Shown: positions 32,956-46,240, numbered from the stretch's first letter. The stretch is DNA of 64,000 nt from Balanoglossus misakiensis (GCA_040954595.2 CM082598.2:8370001-8434000); one strand, 5' to 3'. Notes: generated by a model from the sequence alone, not told the origin. Program-made: numbers and translations.

Positions 32956-35900
32956 ACCAGGCAAGAGTGGACAGTATGCTGCCCATTTATTTTGAGTGTT
33001 TAGTGGGGTCAACCTGTGTGTCAACATTAACCACAGCACACAATAACCAGGCCAGAGTGGACAGTATGCTGCCCATTCATTTTGAGTGTTTGGTGGGGTC
33101 AACCTTTGCGTCAACATTAACCAGAGCAAACAGTAACCAGGCCAGAGTGGACAGTATGCTGCCCATTAATTTTGATTGTTTGGTGGGGTCAACCTGTGCG
33201 CCAACATTAACCAGAGCACACAGTAAACAGGCCAGAGTGGACAGTGTGCTGCCCATTAATTTTGAGTGTTTGCAGGTGGGGTCAACCTTTGCGTCAACAT
33301 TAACCACAGCACACAATAACTAGGCCAGAGTGGACAGTATGCTGCCCATTAATTTTGAGTGTTTGGTGGGGTCAACCTGTGTGTCAACATTAACCAGGCC
33401 AGACAGAAACGTGGCCAGAGTGGACAGTATGCTGCCCATTAATTTTGAGTGTTTGGTGGGGTCAACCTTTGCGTCAACATTAATCAGAGCACACAGTAAC
33501 CAGGCCAGAGTGGACAGTATGCTGCCCATTAATTTTGAGTGTTTGGTGGGGTCAACCTTTGCGTCAACATTAACCACAGCACACAATAACCAGGCCAGAG
33601 TGGACAGTATGCTGCCCATTCATTTTGAGTGTTTGGTGGGGTCAACCTTTGCGTCAACATTAACCACAGCACACAATAACCAGGCCAGAGTGGACAGTAT
33701 GCTGCCCATTCATTTTGAGTGTTTGGTGGTGTCAACCTTTGCGTCAACATTAACCAGAGCACACAGTAACCAGGCCAGAGTGGACAGTATGCTGCCCATT
33801 CATTTTGAGTGTTTGGTGGGGTCAACCTTTGTGTCAACATTAACCACAACACACAGTAACCAGGCCAGAGTGGACAGTATGCTGCCCATTAATTTTGAGT
33901 GTTTGGTGGGGTCAACCTTTGCGTCAACATTAACCAGAGCACACAGTAACCAGGCCATTGTGGACGGTATGCTGCCCATTATTTTTGAGTGTTTGGTGGG
34001 GTCAACCTTTGCGTCAACATTAACCAGAGCACACAGTAACCAGGCCAGAGTGGACAGTATGCTGCCCATTAATTTTGAGTGTTTGGTGGGGTCAACCTTT
34101 GCGTCAACATTAACCAGGCCAGACAGAAACGTGGCCAGAGTGGACAGTATGCTGCCCATTAATTTTGAGTGTTTGGTGGGGTCAACCTTTGCGTCAACAT
34201 TAACCAGAGCACACAGTAACCAGGCCAGAGTGGACAGTGTGCTGCCCATTCATTTTGAGTGTTTGGTGGGGTCAACCTTTGCGTCAACATTAACCACAGC
34301 ACACAATAACCAGGCCAGAGTGGACAGTGTGCTGCCCATTCATTTTGAGTGTTTGGTGGGGTCAACCTTTGCGTCAACATTAACCACAGCACACAATAAC
34401 CAGGCCAGAGTGGACAGTATGCTGCCCATTCATTTTAAGTGTTTGAAGGGGTCAACCTTTGCGTCAACATTAACCAGAGCAAACAGTAACCAGGCCAGAG
34501 TGGACAGTATGCTGCCCATTAATTTTGACTGTTTGGTGGGGTCAACCTTTGCGTCAACATTAACCACAGCACACAATAACCAGGCCAGAGTGGACAGTAT
34601 GCTGCCCATTCATTTTGAGTGTTTGGTGGGGTCAACCTTTGCGTCAACATTAACCAGAGCACACAGTAACCAGGCCAGAGTGGACAGTATGCTGCCCATT
34701 CATTTTGAGTGTTTGGTGGTGTCAACCTTTGCGTCAACATTAACCAGAGCACACAGTAACCAGGCCAGAGTGGACAGTATGCTGCCCATTAATTTTGAGT
34801 GTTTGGTGGGGTCAACCTTTGCGTCAATATTAACCAGAGCACACAGTAACCAGGCCCGAGTGGACAGTATGCTGCCCATTAATTTTGAGTGTTTGGTGGG
34901 GTCAACCTTTGCGTCAACATTAACCAGAGCACACAGTAACCAGGCCATTGTGGACGGTATGCTGCCCATTATTTTTGAGTGTTTGGTGGGGTCAACCTTT
35001 GCGTCAACATTAACCAGAGCACACAGTAACCAGGCCAGAGTGGACAGTATGCTGCCCATTAATTTTGAGTGTTTGGTGGGGTCAACCTTTGCGTCAACAT
35101 TAACCAGGCCAGACAGAAACGTGGCCAGAGTGGACAGTATGCTGCCCATTAAGTTTGAGTGTTTGGTGGGGTCAACCTTTGCGTCAACATTAACCAGAGC
35201 ACACAGTAACCAGGCCAGAGTGGACAGTGTGCTGCCCATTCATTTTGAGTGTTTGGTGGGGTCAACCTTTGCGTCAACATTAACCACAGCACACAATAAC
35301 CAGGCCAGAGTGGACAGTATGCTGCCCATTCATTTTGAGTGTTTGGTGGGGTCAACCTTTGCGTCAACATTAACCACAGCACACAATAACCAGGCCAGAG
35401 TGGACAGTATGCTGCCCATTCATTTTGAGTGTTTGGTGGGGTCAACATTTGCGTCAACATTAACCACAGCACACAATAACCAGGCCAGAGTGGACAGTAT
35501 GCTGCCCATTAATTTTGAGTGTTTGGTGGTGTCAACCTTTGCGTCAACATTAACCAGAGCACACAGTAACCAGGCCAGAGTGGACAGTATGCTGCCCATT
35601 AATTTTGAGTGTTTGGTGGGGTCAACCTTTGCGTCAATATTAACCAGAGCACACAGTAACCAGGCCAGAGTGGACAGTATGCTGCCCATTAATTTTGAGT
35701 GTTTGGTGGGGTCAACCTTTTCGTCAATATTAACCAGAGCACACAGTAACCAGGCCAGAGTGGACAGTATGCTGCCCATTCATTTTGAGTGTTTGGTTGA
35801 GTCAACCTGTGCATCAACATTAACCAGGCCAGACAGAAACGTGGCCAGAGTGGACAGTATGCTGCCCATTAATTTTGAGTGTTTGGTGGGGTCAACCTTT

Positions 35901-36975
35901 GCGTCAACATTAACCAGAGCACACAGTAATCAGGCCAGAGTGGACAGTATGCTGCCCATTAATTTTGAGTGTTTGGTGGGGTCAACCTTTGCGTCAACAT
36001 TAACCAGAGCACACAGTAACCAGGCCAGAGTGGACAGTATGCTGGCCATTAATTTTGAGTGTATGGTGGGGTCAACCTTTGCGTCAACATTAACCAGAGC
36101 ACACAGTAACCAGGCCAGAGTGGACAGTATGCTGCCCATTAATTCTGAATGTATGGTTGGGTCAACCTTTGCGTCAACATTAACCAGAGCACACAGTAAC
36201 CAGGCCAGAGTGGACAGTATGCTGCCCATTAATTTTGATTGTTTGGTGGGGTCAACCTGTGCGCCAACATTAACCAGAGCACACAGTAAACAGGCCAGAG
36301 TGGACAGTGTGCTGCCCATTAATTTTGAGTGTTTGGTTGGGTCAACCTGTGCATCAACATTAACCAGGCCAGACAGAAACGTGGCCAGAGTGGACAGTAT
36401 GCTGCCCATTAATTTTGAGTGTTTGGTGGGGTCAACCTTTGCGTCAATATTAACCAGAGCACACAGTAACCAGGCCAGAGTGGACAGTGTGCTGCCCATT
36501 AATTTTGAGTGTTTGGTGGTGTCAACCTTTGCGTCAATATTAACCAGACCAGACAGAAACGTGGCCAGAGTGGACAGTATGCTGCCCATTAGTTTTGAGT
36601 GTTTGGTGGGGTCAACCTTTGCGTCAATATTAACCAGAGCACACAGTAACCAGGCCAGAGTTGACAGTATGCTGCCCATTAATTTTGAGTGTATGGTGGG
36701 GTCAACCTTTTCGTCAAAATTAACCAAGCCAGACAGAAACGTGGCCAGAGTGGACAGTATGCTGCCCATTAATTTTGAGTGTTTGGTGGGGTCAACCTTT
36801 GCGTCAATATTAACCAGAGCACACAGTAACCAGGCCAGAGTGGACAGTATCCAGCCCATTAATTTTGAGTGTTTGGTGGTGTCAACCTTTGCGTCAATAT
36901 TAACCAGGCCAGACAGAAAGCAGGCCAGAGTGGACAGTATCCTACCCATTAATTTTCGAGTGTTTTGTGGTTAAA
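32956..36975. repeat. 90-bp minisatellite, 45 copies, with 11-unit higher-order period
   Basis: TGGACAGTATGCTGCCCATT recurs from 32968 to 36931, which is 44 intervals of 90 plus one 3-base insertion (a CAG near 33271). Identical variant patterns (TGGACGGTAT at 33961 and 34951; TAACCAGGCCAGACAGAAAC at 34111 and 35101) show a 990-bp, 11-unit higher-order repeat; the last kilobase is closer to a two-unit alternation. Because 90 is a multiple of three, the plus strand is open for 1214 codons (33330-36974) after a single TAG at 33321. The variants are mostly amino-acid changing in that frame (N/H, M/V, F/C, R/T, S/N, T/I), which argues against selection on a protein. Confidence 0.9.
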
Positions 36976-37125
36976 TTTGATCAAATACTGCCTCCTGCTG
37001 GCACTGCATCATTTAAGAAATGTGAAAAGATGGCAAGACAGTTTTGGTAAGTGTGGGCCCCCTAACTGAAGCAAAAGCACAAACTGAAAAACAAAGATAT
37101 GAATTTGGAATAGTTTTATTTATTA

Positions 37126-37253
37126 CATATGAAAAATAATGAAGACTTATGCTTCAAAGAAAGTATCGACGGAGTCGAACCGCCAATGCTGCAATGGCAT
37201 CATACCCATAATACTTTTTTGCTTTTTGCATGAATTTCATTATTTTTCATATG
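37126..37253. repeat. 128-bp MITE-like hairpin with tRNA-like core
   Basis: The ends are exact inverted copies (CATATGAAAAATAATGAA at 37126-37143 and its complement at 37236-37253). The core, 37161-37216 on the minus strand, folds as a D-arm-less tRNA: a 7-bp acceptor (AAGTATT/GATACTT), a 5-bp anticodon-like stem with loop CATTGCA, and a 5-bp T-arm-like stem GGCGG/CCGTC closing the loop TTCGACT. The anticodon-like triplet would be TTG but position 33 is A, so a working tRNA is doubtful. Confidence 0.6.
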
Positions 37254-37865
37254 CTGTGCAGCTAAAGTGTGGCTAGATGGCTAACTGCTGATGTAAAATA
37301 TCTTGCATACCAATTTGGAACAATTACCCCAAGTAGTGGTCAAACAGAAACAGCTTTCATTCAATTTGAAACAAGGTGACAAAAGTGGTCGAAATGAAAC
37401 AATGAGCAAAAACAGTGTTTATCAAACTTAAATAATGTGCCAAAATAGCTCCTGTTGATATTGCACAAAATTAACTGTTGCATTTTACCCTTGAGTTATA
37501 TTTTATTTATAGGCAATTATGTGTTAATACTAATTATTACCTATGGGTAAAAAACATCAGTTTCTTAAGTACAAATCGCAAGAAGCTCCCCCATACATTT
37601 TTTAGTGTTTTTTTTTTAAATCATGCAAGATAATTACATTCTGTGTGATAAACTAACTAACTTTACGCGCCTGGGGACAGTTAAAAACCTCGAGCCAAAT
37701 ATAAAATGAGGAAAAACTGCCCCCTCCCCCGTCCTGAATTTTAAAAGGTGGGGGCTCAAACTAACCAGAATTGTCTTGCCAACTCGTATTTTTCTGTGTA
37801 CAATTTGATGTATTGTTGTTGCGTGAGATAGATGATTCGTGTTGATGCGTGAATTGCGATGATGA
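37254..37865. other. No gene recognised
   Basis: AT-rich sequence between the tRNA-like hairpin and a small tandem duplication. No coding frame or structure is supported. Confidence 0.4.
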
Positions 37866-38078
37866 AAGCGAAAAATCCATCGGTGAATCAAACGGGCACA
37901 CGACGAAATTCCATTACACGACGAGCGAACTGCGATGAAGAACGCGAACGCGGGTAACGTTGTAAAAAATCCATCGGCGAATCAAACGGGCACACACGAC
38001 GAAATTCCATTACACGACGAGCGACCTGGAATGAAGAACGCGAACGCGGGTAACGCTGCAAAAAATCGGCAGACAAAT
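37866..38078. repeat. Tandem duplication of about 105 bp
   Basis: AAAAATCCATCGG.GAATCAAA, ATTCCATTACACGACGAGCG and GAACGCGAACGCGGGTAACG each occur twice about 105-107 bases apart. Open frames on both strands result from the duplication. Confidence 0.8.
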
Positions 38079-38469
38079 TACACGAATGCAAAGCAAAAAT
38101 TATTTTACCTAACCTGACACTAATGAATTACCCATTAATTTTAATTTCTCATTATTACACCCCAATTAATCAGCATACTTTTGTAATATTAACACCATTT
38201 ATACACATCCCACAATGTTTATACCATCAAGTTAATACCCTTTTATTATTATTATACCACTAAAACCTTGTATTAACCATTTTTTATTATTACACCATAG
38301 ACATTTACACCCAGTTATATTATACCGGTATTTACCCTCTGTACATGTACAGTTCTTATTTACCACGTGGCATTACCGTTGTTTTTATAGTATTTTAATT
38401 ACTTATCATACCCTTGAAACCATAATATTATACCCTTGCAGACAGTTTTGTTACGGTACCCTTGTGCAC

Positions 38470-38665
38470 ACTGTTTTATAAGTCATCATACACCAACCCT
38501 TCACCATTCCATTACATTATACCATTTTTTATTAGCCTAACCTATTCATACACCAACCCTTCACCATTCTGTTAGATTATACCATTTTTTATTACCCTAA
38601 CATATTCATACACCAACCCTTCACCATTCCCTTAGATTAAACCATTTTTATTAACCTAACCTATT
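38470..38665. repeat. About 59-bp tandem repeat, three copies
   Basis: CATACACCAACCCTTCACCA and ATTATACCATTTTTTATTA alternate three times with small changes, inside an AT-rich tract that begins near 38100. Confidence 0.75.
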
Positions 38666-38818
38666 GACAGCATCCCTCTGGTTATGATATTGTTATATGG
38701 CGCGGCGTTGTTGTAGATATTGATTAGACTCCCTCCGGCGATGATATTACCAATGAACCTATTGGAAAAAAAGAATGAATATTATTAATTAGATCAGATC
38801 AACAAATCATGGCGTCGT

Positions 38819-39362
38819 TCATCCCTCTGGTCACAGAAGCATCATCTGGCGTCGTTACAAGTTTAAGTTCATCTCTCCAGTACAGTATTAGGTGGCGGCG
38901 GCGTTACAAGTATTAAGTTCATCCCTCCAGTACAGTATAAGGTGGCGGCGTCGTTACAAGTATTAAGTTCATCCCTCCAGTACAGTATAAGGTGGCGGCG
39001 TCGTTACAAGCATTAAGTTCATCTCTCCAGTACAGTATTAGGTGGCGGCGTCGTTACAAGTATTAAGTTCATCTCTCCAGTACAGTATTAGGTGGCGGCG
39101 TCGTTACAAGTATTAAGTTCATCTCTCCAGTACAGTATAAGGTGGCGGCGTCGTTACAAGTATTAAGTTCATCCCTCCAGTACAGTATTAGGTGGCGGCG
39201 TCGTTACAAGTATTAAGTTCATCTCTCCAGTACAGTATTAGGTGGCGGCGTCGTTACAAGTATTAAGTTCATCTCTCCAGTACAGTATTAGGTGGCGGCG
39301 TCGTTACAAGTATTAAGTTCATCTCTCCAGTACAGTATTAGGTGGCGGCGTCGTTACAAATA
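38819..39362. repeat. 50-bp tandem repeat, ten copies
   Basis: GGTGGCGGCG recurs at exact 50-base steps from 38891 to 39341, each preceded by TTCATC(T/C)CTCCAGTACAG and followed by TCGTTACAAGTATTAAG. A degenerate copy lies at 38819-38870. Both flanks carry a related sequence (TACCAATGAACCTA followed by AAAAAAGAATGAA), so the array sits inside a duplicated context. Confidence 0.9.
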
Positions 39363-39419
39363 TTACACTCCCTCCAGCAGCAGTGTTACCAATGAACCTA
39401 ATGTAAAAAAAGAATGAAA

Positions 39420-42400
39420 TTATTTTAATAAACTGATTAGATCAAGTCATCATCATTGATAAAAAAAAACAATGATAAGAAGAAATAATTTAAAAATGAA
39501 AGCTACCAGCACCATTGGTGGGGCCCAAACAGTTTCCATGGTTACCAGGGCTAGTATGCTAAGGCTGTATTCTGCTGTGAATACTAAGATATAGGAAATC
39601 TGGTCAAAGGTTACCCCGGGGTCACTGAAAATCGCGTCAGGGACACTGTGGTCTCATTTAGTGATTACACTAAAAGAAGTCTACACAGGAGTACAGACAG
39701 ACAGACACACACATAGAGAGGCAATAAAATATGACCCTCCCCCCCCGAAAACATTCGTTGTCCTTGATCTTATGTATGCCGGCCGGGTACAAGAGACAAA
39801 CCAGCCAATTAATGAAAATTTTGTACAAATACAGAGCTCAAAGTTGTATTTTAGTGAGCCCAAAAGCAAATTAGCTCAATGTTACGACAATTTTACTTAT
39901 GCCACTCAAAGTTTGCATCGGTGGGGTGGGATGGCAAGTAGCCTGTCCTGGTACAATAGACAAACCAGCCAATAAATGAAATGTGGTGAAGAATGAAGGG
40001 GTGGGTGTGATTAGTACATTTTGTAAAAAAAAGACCTCGGAACTGTAATTTTGTGGGGCAAAAAGAATGGGATCCCCCCTTAAAGGTTTCAAAAAAAAGA
40101 TGACCCCGTCCCTTTTGGATTTTAAAGTTTAAATTCCCCCCTGGACTTTGCCGTCGCCCAAAGAAGTCGACTCATCAATTCTAGAAAAGTAGACTTTTTG
40201 CCAAAAATGATGAAAAAATGCATAAAAATAGAATATTCAAACTATTTGTTCAAAAAAATATAGGACTGTATATGGTTGACATAAGGTACTTGCATACCAA
40301 TTGTCAAATCAATCTGACCAGTGGTTGTCGAGTTTCTGAGTTTTGACCAATTTCAAATTGTCCCAGCTAATTTGCATTAATTTAAAAAGTTTAACTGAAT
40401 ATGGCTGCCAGGTCAAATAACTGATTTGAATTTCAAGGTGCACACTTGTTGGCAAGGACAGCTGTGACAAATTTGAGAAGCCTAGGTATTGCAGCTTTTC
40501 AGAGCCAGGTGTGCAAAAAAAATCCAGGGAATGGGGCCCAAGCTCCTGACAAAAAAACAGCACAATACCAAAAAGGGACTCATATTACTAACAAAATGTA
40601 AGCCTGTAAGAATTCAAAAGCTGCATATCTTTTTACCACCTTGTGTCAGTACTAAGCAACAAGACTTTTTATAGAGTTGCTGTTTTAGTGGTCTTTGCAG
40701 ATGCTAGAGATTAAAAAAAGAATCCAACAAGTTAAGATTTTCAGAAACAATGATAGCTATATCAATTACTTTTTGAAAAAATGTGATGTTCACCACCTTG
40801 TTTTCAGAAAAGCATTTAAATAAATGTTTTTCCAAAGAGTTAAAACAAAGATTGGCAGCCATCTTGAATTTCAAAAAACTGCAACAATATCCCATATGCA
40901 ACAAATATGCAAATTCTACTATTTGACACCTGACTTTAGGTCAAGGGGTTTCAGAGAAGAGGACTACTCTTCAGACTCAGACAAAATAATAATGCAATAT
41001 TCAGCAGAATTTAAAAAAAAATGACTAAGATCACTAAGGGACAATTCACAACAAAGATCGAAACAATTAGACGTACCAATTTTAAAGATCATTATGAAAA
41101 CTTTACAGATTCGGTCATAATGTAAACAAATAATATCACCCCTGTGGACATGACAATCAGATATGCATATTCTAATATGATTTTTAGTCCAAATAAAAAG
41201 GCAACTGCCCCCAAACTACAAAATGGCAGGTTATGTCACAAACTTCATGGAGATGCATACTAAATTTCAGAGAAAATTCCCCCCCCCCCACAAAAAAAAT
41301 ATGCAAATTTCACCACATTTTGAAGAAACAACTTGCGTCATCCCTAGAAACTTGCATAGTCAAAGAAATCCTACAAGCTTATTTCTTCTTCCAAAAACAG
41401 TAAAAACTCGTTTCAAACTACAAATATGCAGAATTCAGCACAATTTGAACACGCATTACTTCGCTACCCCCAGACACCTGCATACCAAATTTGAAAGCAT
41501 TTGCACCAGTGATTTCAGAAAAGAAAAGTGTTGACAGACATATGATGACTGAACATCTATCTACCTGTCTGACAATATTTGCAGTGCTAAGAGCAGAGCT
41601 AGAGATTGGTGTTGTCTTTTCACATTTTAAATCATCACACTTTGCTTCTCAAAGCTACTATTCTGCTCTGCTTGAGAAATGACTTGGGACCATTTTTGGC
41701 AAACAATAGTCACTAATCTTCCTGAGTTTATAGTACAATGTACCTACGCTGTTTTAGTAATATACTGATTATGTTCAGACTTTTTCTTGTGTCTGCATAT
41801 GTCTTTATTACAGAGGAATAATCTATCCGGTTGTCATTTCTCTGTTTATTCAGAAATAAACTAGTCTGGGTTGAAACAGTAGAAATTTTAAAATTGTCAT
41901 ACCTATTTCTGAAGAGAGTTCAAAACCAATACCTATGGGAAGCATTATATCACATTTGCTGGGTAACTGTGGATTTATAACTTTGGCTAATTACAGTGCT
42001 AACTCACACTGGATGATTCAACGGTATTTTTAGATTCAGATCAAAATATAAAGAACAGTACAAAGTGGCAAAATGGGATTGTTTTGTGAAAGCAAGTGGC
42101 TTACATTGAGAGACATTAGGGTACTATACTTAGGCCAAGTTGCTCAAAAATAATGGGGAAATCACTGGATGGGATGCATTTCATTACTGTCAGTATTACT
42201 TGTCTCTGTTCCTGGTCCAAGCATTACCTTATAAATTGAAACCAGTTTTATCACTGCTTTTATCACAGTTTAGTTAACTTGAAATAAATATGAGTCATAT
42301 CATTACTCATACCATTGGTGTTGTCTTATCATTTTTTCACTGGAGATAGGAAGGCAAGATTGCAACTTACAGCTTTAGATTATTACGTGTTGAACCTTTC

Positions 42401-44090
42401 TGCAGTTATGATGGAAATAGTTTCAGCCTATACTATTTAAGATAAGAATCCTATTGAATCAGTCTGTATTTTCTCGGCAGATTTTTATTGAAAATAATAG
42501 ATTTATCGACAGTCACAAGTTGAGTACAACCAGAGTTTTGATCGGCTACCAGCTATTATCAGCAAGTAGTTTCAAAGAATACAATTTTTGATGTAAAATT
42601 GCAAAAATTGCCCCAAGAACACAAATATGAAAATTTCACTAACATTTTACAACATCTTACTTGGGTAACCCCTAGGAACGTTCCAAACAAATTTAAAAGC
42701 AATCTGACGAGGGATTTCAGAGAAAATGATTTTTGAGCAAAATTGGTAAAAATCTCCCAAACTTACAAGTATGCAATTTTTTGTAACAATTTACGAAAAT
42801 CACCTAGATCAAATATAGGAAGCTTCATGCTAAAGTTTAAAGAAATTTGCTATCACTTCCATTAATTGTTTATTTGCAAAAAATGTGGAAAAGTCCAAAC
42901 AAGCATAAAAAATAGAAAATTCATGATATTAGCTCAATTAGGTTTATATCCCTAGCCTGAGTAGGAACATGCCTACAAAATTCAAAGCAATCTACAAAAA
43001 GTTTCAGAAAAAACGATTTTCCAATAAAAATGGCAAAAATTGCCCCAACAATATGCAAAACCGGCAACAATTTGTGCAAAACTAACTAAGATCACCTATA
43101 GGAAGCTCCATAACATATTTTAATGTATTGTATCCCATCTTAGGGTAGATAAATACGTGGATGGAGTGCCTGGTTATCACATGTCATAGCCTTACATGAA
43201 GATATTTAGAAAAATGTAGAAATATAGTAATTTTCTTAAAATTTTCACAATATGTGCCGAAATAGAAGTATCATTAAATGATAAAAAGAAAACACTCACA
43301 CAATTATTTTATTTTTTGATTGAGTTGTTCAGATATTTCACCATAGGAAAACTATAACATTAGTTGTGCATGAAAAGTGCTGACTCAGCATTTTCCAGAA
43401 TATTTTTTTATCCCCTTACTGAAAACGTAGCATTGAAACACCCTATTATCTCTCTATATTTGTTCTTAAGATTCATAATAAACAATATTTATCTAAAATG
43501 GAAATGACAACAATTTAACTTTTGAGCAGTCAACTATTAACAGAAACTTGGTGAGCTGTTTTAAAGATTTAATCAAAACAATGGGAGACCCACCAAATAA
43601 ACCTGACCAATTCACAAAGTAATTTACCTCACCTCTTGAGATCGAGCTTCAACAATAGTAGAAAAATGCTTGTGAAATATCAAAATTTACCAAGAAGCTT
43701 CATAAACATTTTTCTGATTAAGAGTGACTTTTGAAAAAATAATTTGGAAAGGATTCTATTATTTGATATTTTACATCAAAATGAAGGAAAAAATCTCCAA
43801 TGAGTTGAAATGAGAAATCCATGTACACAAACATTTGTGAAATACTTCCCCTATACCATTAATACAATTAGATCCCCTATTCAAATAGTCATAATCAACC
43901 CACTTTTTGATCGTGGAGGATAGCACTACATAAAGGTTACCAAGTGGAGAATATTCAAGTGATTATTAGAGGTGTCCATGATGACCAACGGTAGATTGCT
44001 GCCCCAATAAAATTGATAGGGTGAATTAACTATTTGATTAAAAACAGTAACATATAAACTGGCTATGTAGCAGGTATACAACAAGTTATG
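39420..44090. repeat. Degenerate interspersed repeats, no gene
   Basis: Many diverged copies of phrases such as ACCAATTGTCAAATCAATCT, TTTCAGAGAAAA, TATGCAAATTTCACCA and GGAAGCTTCATACT are scattered here and again at 47.4-54.7 kb. The pattern suggests a fragmented old repeat family. Short open frames exist but none looks like a gene. Confidence 0.5.
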
Positions 44091-44095
44091 GTTAC

Positions 44096-44249
44096 CAGAA
44101 AAGGTACTTGACGGGGCCTGGAACTTCATGTTGAAATGCTATGTATACAGCATGTATACAGCAAATCATGCCGTAAGGGTCTTCAACATAGGATCCAAGG
44201 TCTTCTCCCCCTCCTGCACAGCCTAATTGATGACCACTTAAGACACCGC
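44096..44249 (-). other. Exon-like cassette 1
   Basis: On the minus strand the cassette lies between TTTGATTCACAG and CTTTTCTG|GTAACC (154 bases). It includes GCATTTCAAC, which is shared with later cassettes. Confidence 0.4.
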
Positions 44250-44304
44250 CTGTGAATCAAATATATGTGCATGTTTATAAGTAAACCAATCACAAACTTG
44301 CATT

Positions 44305-46240
44305 AGGGACTGTCCAGAATATACTTCCAGGGGGGGCCGGAGGATTTTCAGGGGGGGGGGGGGTCACCAATTTTCCCCAAGAAAAATTAGGGGGGGGGGG
44401 CAGACATAAAAATCACAGTCCTTTAGGGGGGCCATGTAAAAAAACCTCACAAACTTAATATTTGCCCAGAAGTACTGATTTATAAGAAACAAACCAGCAT
44501 GGCTACCTGGATGACAGATGAACTCCACAAGCGTATTATTAAATCATCATAAGCTGGAATTTCGGGTAATTTTTACGGTGGTGTATTTCGTATATGTACT
44601 ACAGTTTCTTGAGTAGTAGTCTGTGAAGCATAATAAGATGTCCAACTTTTTTGGCCTGCCAGCCAAACCATATATGTAAAGTGAACAGTCGGTGTTGTTA
44701 CTGTTAATAACTGAGCACAATTCAAGTCCAGACAAATTTTAAAGAATTAGACTTTTTGACAATCTATCTATACAAGCAGCTAGTGATAAATTAATTCTAC
44801 ATTTTATAGAATAAAGCATAGTACGCCTGAAGTATTTTGTAGAGTGACTGTGAATAAAGTAAGACATAATAAATCACATTAATTTTACTTGCTAAAACAT
44901 GGTACTCGGGTGAGAATCCAGATTTAAAGCCATACTAGCCGTAACTCTTGTTAACTCTTAAGATTTTTTGACCTCGAAGTATGTGTTGATTTCTTTTCTA
45001 TTTTGTTCAAAATAGCACAATATATGGGCAAGAATTCTAATTCCTACAAACTAAAATAATACACAATATTTATTTTTTAAAATGTCTTTTTGTTTGAAGT
45101 CTGAATCGTGCTTGTCTACAATTTTTGTGAGGCTCAACACAGTTGAATTTGCAATTTCTGTCTCATTGATATCTCAAAGATATTAATGGCACCCTGCTTT
45201 CTGGTAATATTAAACTTAAAGAGACATTGGCTTTAACTTTTGTCAATTTTTATCTGAATGTTTTAGTCCTCTGTGTCAAGTGCACTTTCTTGGTCCACTC
45301 CTCAGAGTATGCTCATGTGTAACAGCAAATGTTTTGCCTGTGATGTACCTATTGTTTTGATTATAGTACAAACACATAAAATTATATTGTTTTGTGCCAG
45401 CCAAACTTGTTAAAAAAAGGTTTAAAAAACCCCATAAAATTGTGCATGACTACATTATTTTTTAATTTACCAATTGAAAAACAAGAAACATTTTATTTAA
45501 TATGTTTTTGCCAAAACTTGCAGAATCTTTTTAAAATACTGTAAAGGACACAATCTCATTTTGATTTGAATTTTCTAAAAAATACTTGATTGTTGATTGT
45601 AAAAAAGAGAAAGTAAAATATGAAATTGTTAAACAATTGATTATTGTCAATTTCCTGAAACTGTCACACATAACCCATTGAAAAATGCTGTATTGAAAAA
45701 TATAAATCAAATACTATGTCACTCTGCTTGATAATTAGATACAATGATCATAATTGTATATTTTCCTTTGAAAAACCTCTGATGCAAAAGTGCTGATGCA
45801 GTGTTTTTGACATGGCTTATTTGCAACTGAAGTGTTTGATATAGTGGACATAGTAGGAAGTTTTGTCATAATTAATTTATTTTCAGAAAACTACAATCTT
45901 AGTTGCCCATTGCTAGGCTTCCCAAAAGTGTGCCACTTGCAGTCCCTGCAAAAACATGATTTTTATGACCACTTAACTGTCCCCTGTAAAATTGGTTATA
46001 TCAGTGTGTAAATGATCTCTTGATTGTTCTTGCAAAGGGTGATGAACTTGTCTTGTCAGACTGTTTGTGCCGTAGTCTGTAAGTATGCATGTATATATTG
46101 GGGGGCATGGAAAAAACAGGAAATTTAAGGGAGGGGGCACAGATTTTCTGCACAATTTACTTGGGGGCCATGGAAAAAAATCACCAGGAAAATAAGAAAT
46201 CCTCCAGCCCCACTCTGGAAGTAAATTCGGGACAGTCCCT
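44305..46240. mobile_element. TIR element, about 1.9 kb
   Basis: The left end AGGGACTGTCCAGAATATAC followed by TTCCAGGGGGG is matched by the reverse complement at 46240 (AGGGACTGTCCCGAATTTAC then TTCCAGAGTGGGG). Poly-G tracts lie near the left end. No transposase frame is seen. Related ends occur at about 46823 and in the short copy at 60325-60573. No clear target duplication was found. Confidence 0.6.

Noticed and set aside
33330-36974. A 1214-codon open frame that looks like a large repetitive protein
   Set aside because: It is produced by a 90-bp tandem repeat whose length is a multiple of three; unit variants are mainly amino-acid changing and no promoter or splice context is evident.
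32956-36975. Regular array considered as a CRISPR-like locus
   Set aside because: There are no unique spacers; the whole 90-bp unit repeats, and the genome is eukaryotic.
37161-37216. Annotation as a genuine tRNA gene
   Set aside because: No D-arm, A instead of T at the position before the anticodon, and location inside a palindromic element; kept only as a tRNA-like structure.
37888-38117. Arginine-rich frames on both strands
   Set aside because: Result of a 105-bp tandem duplication.
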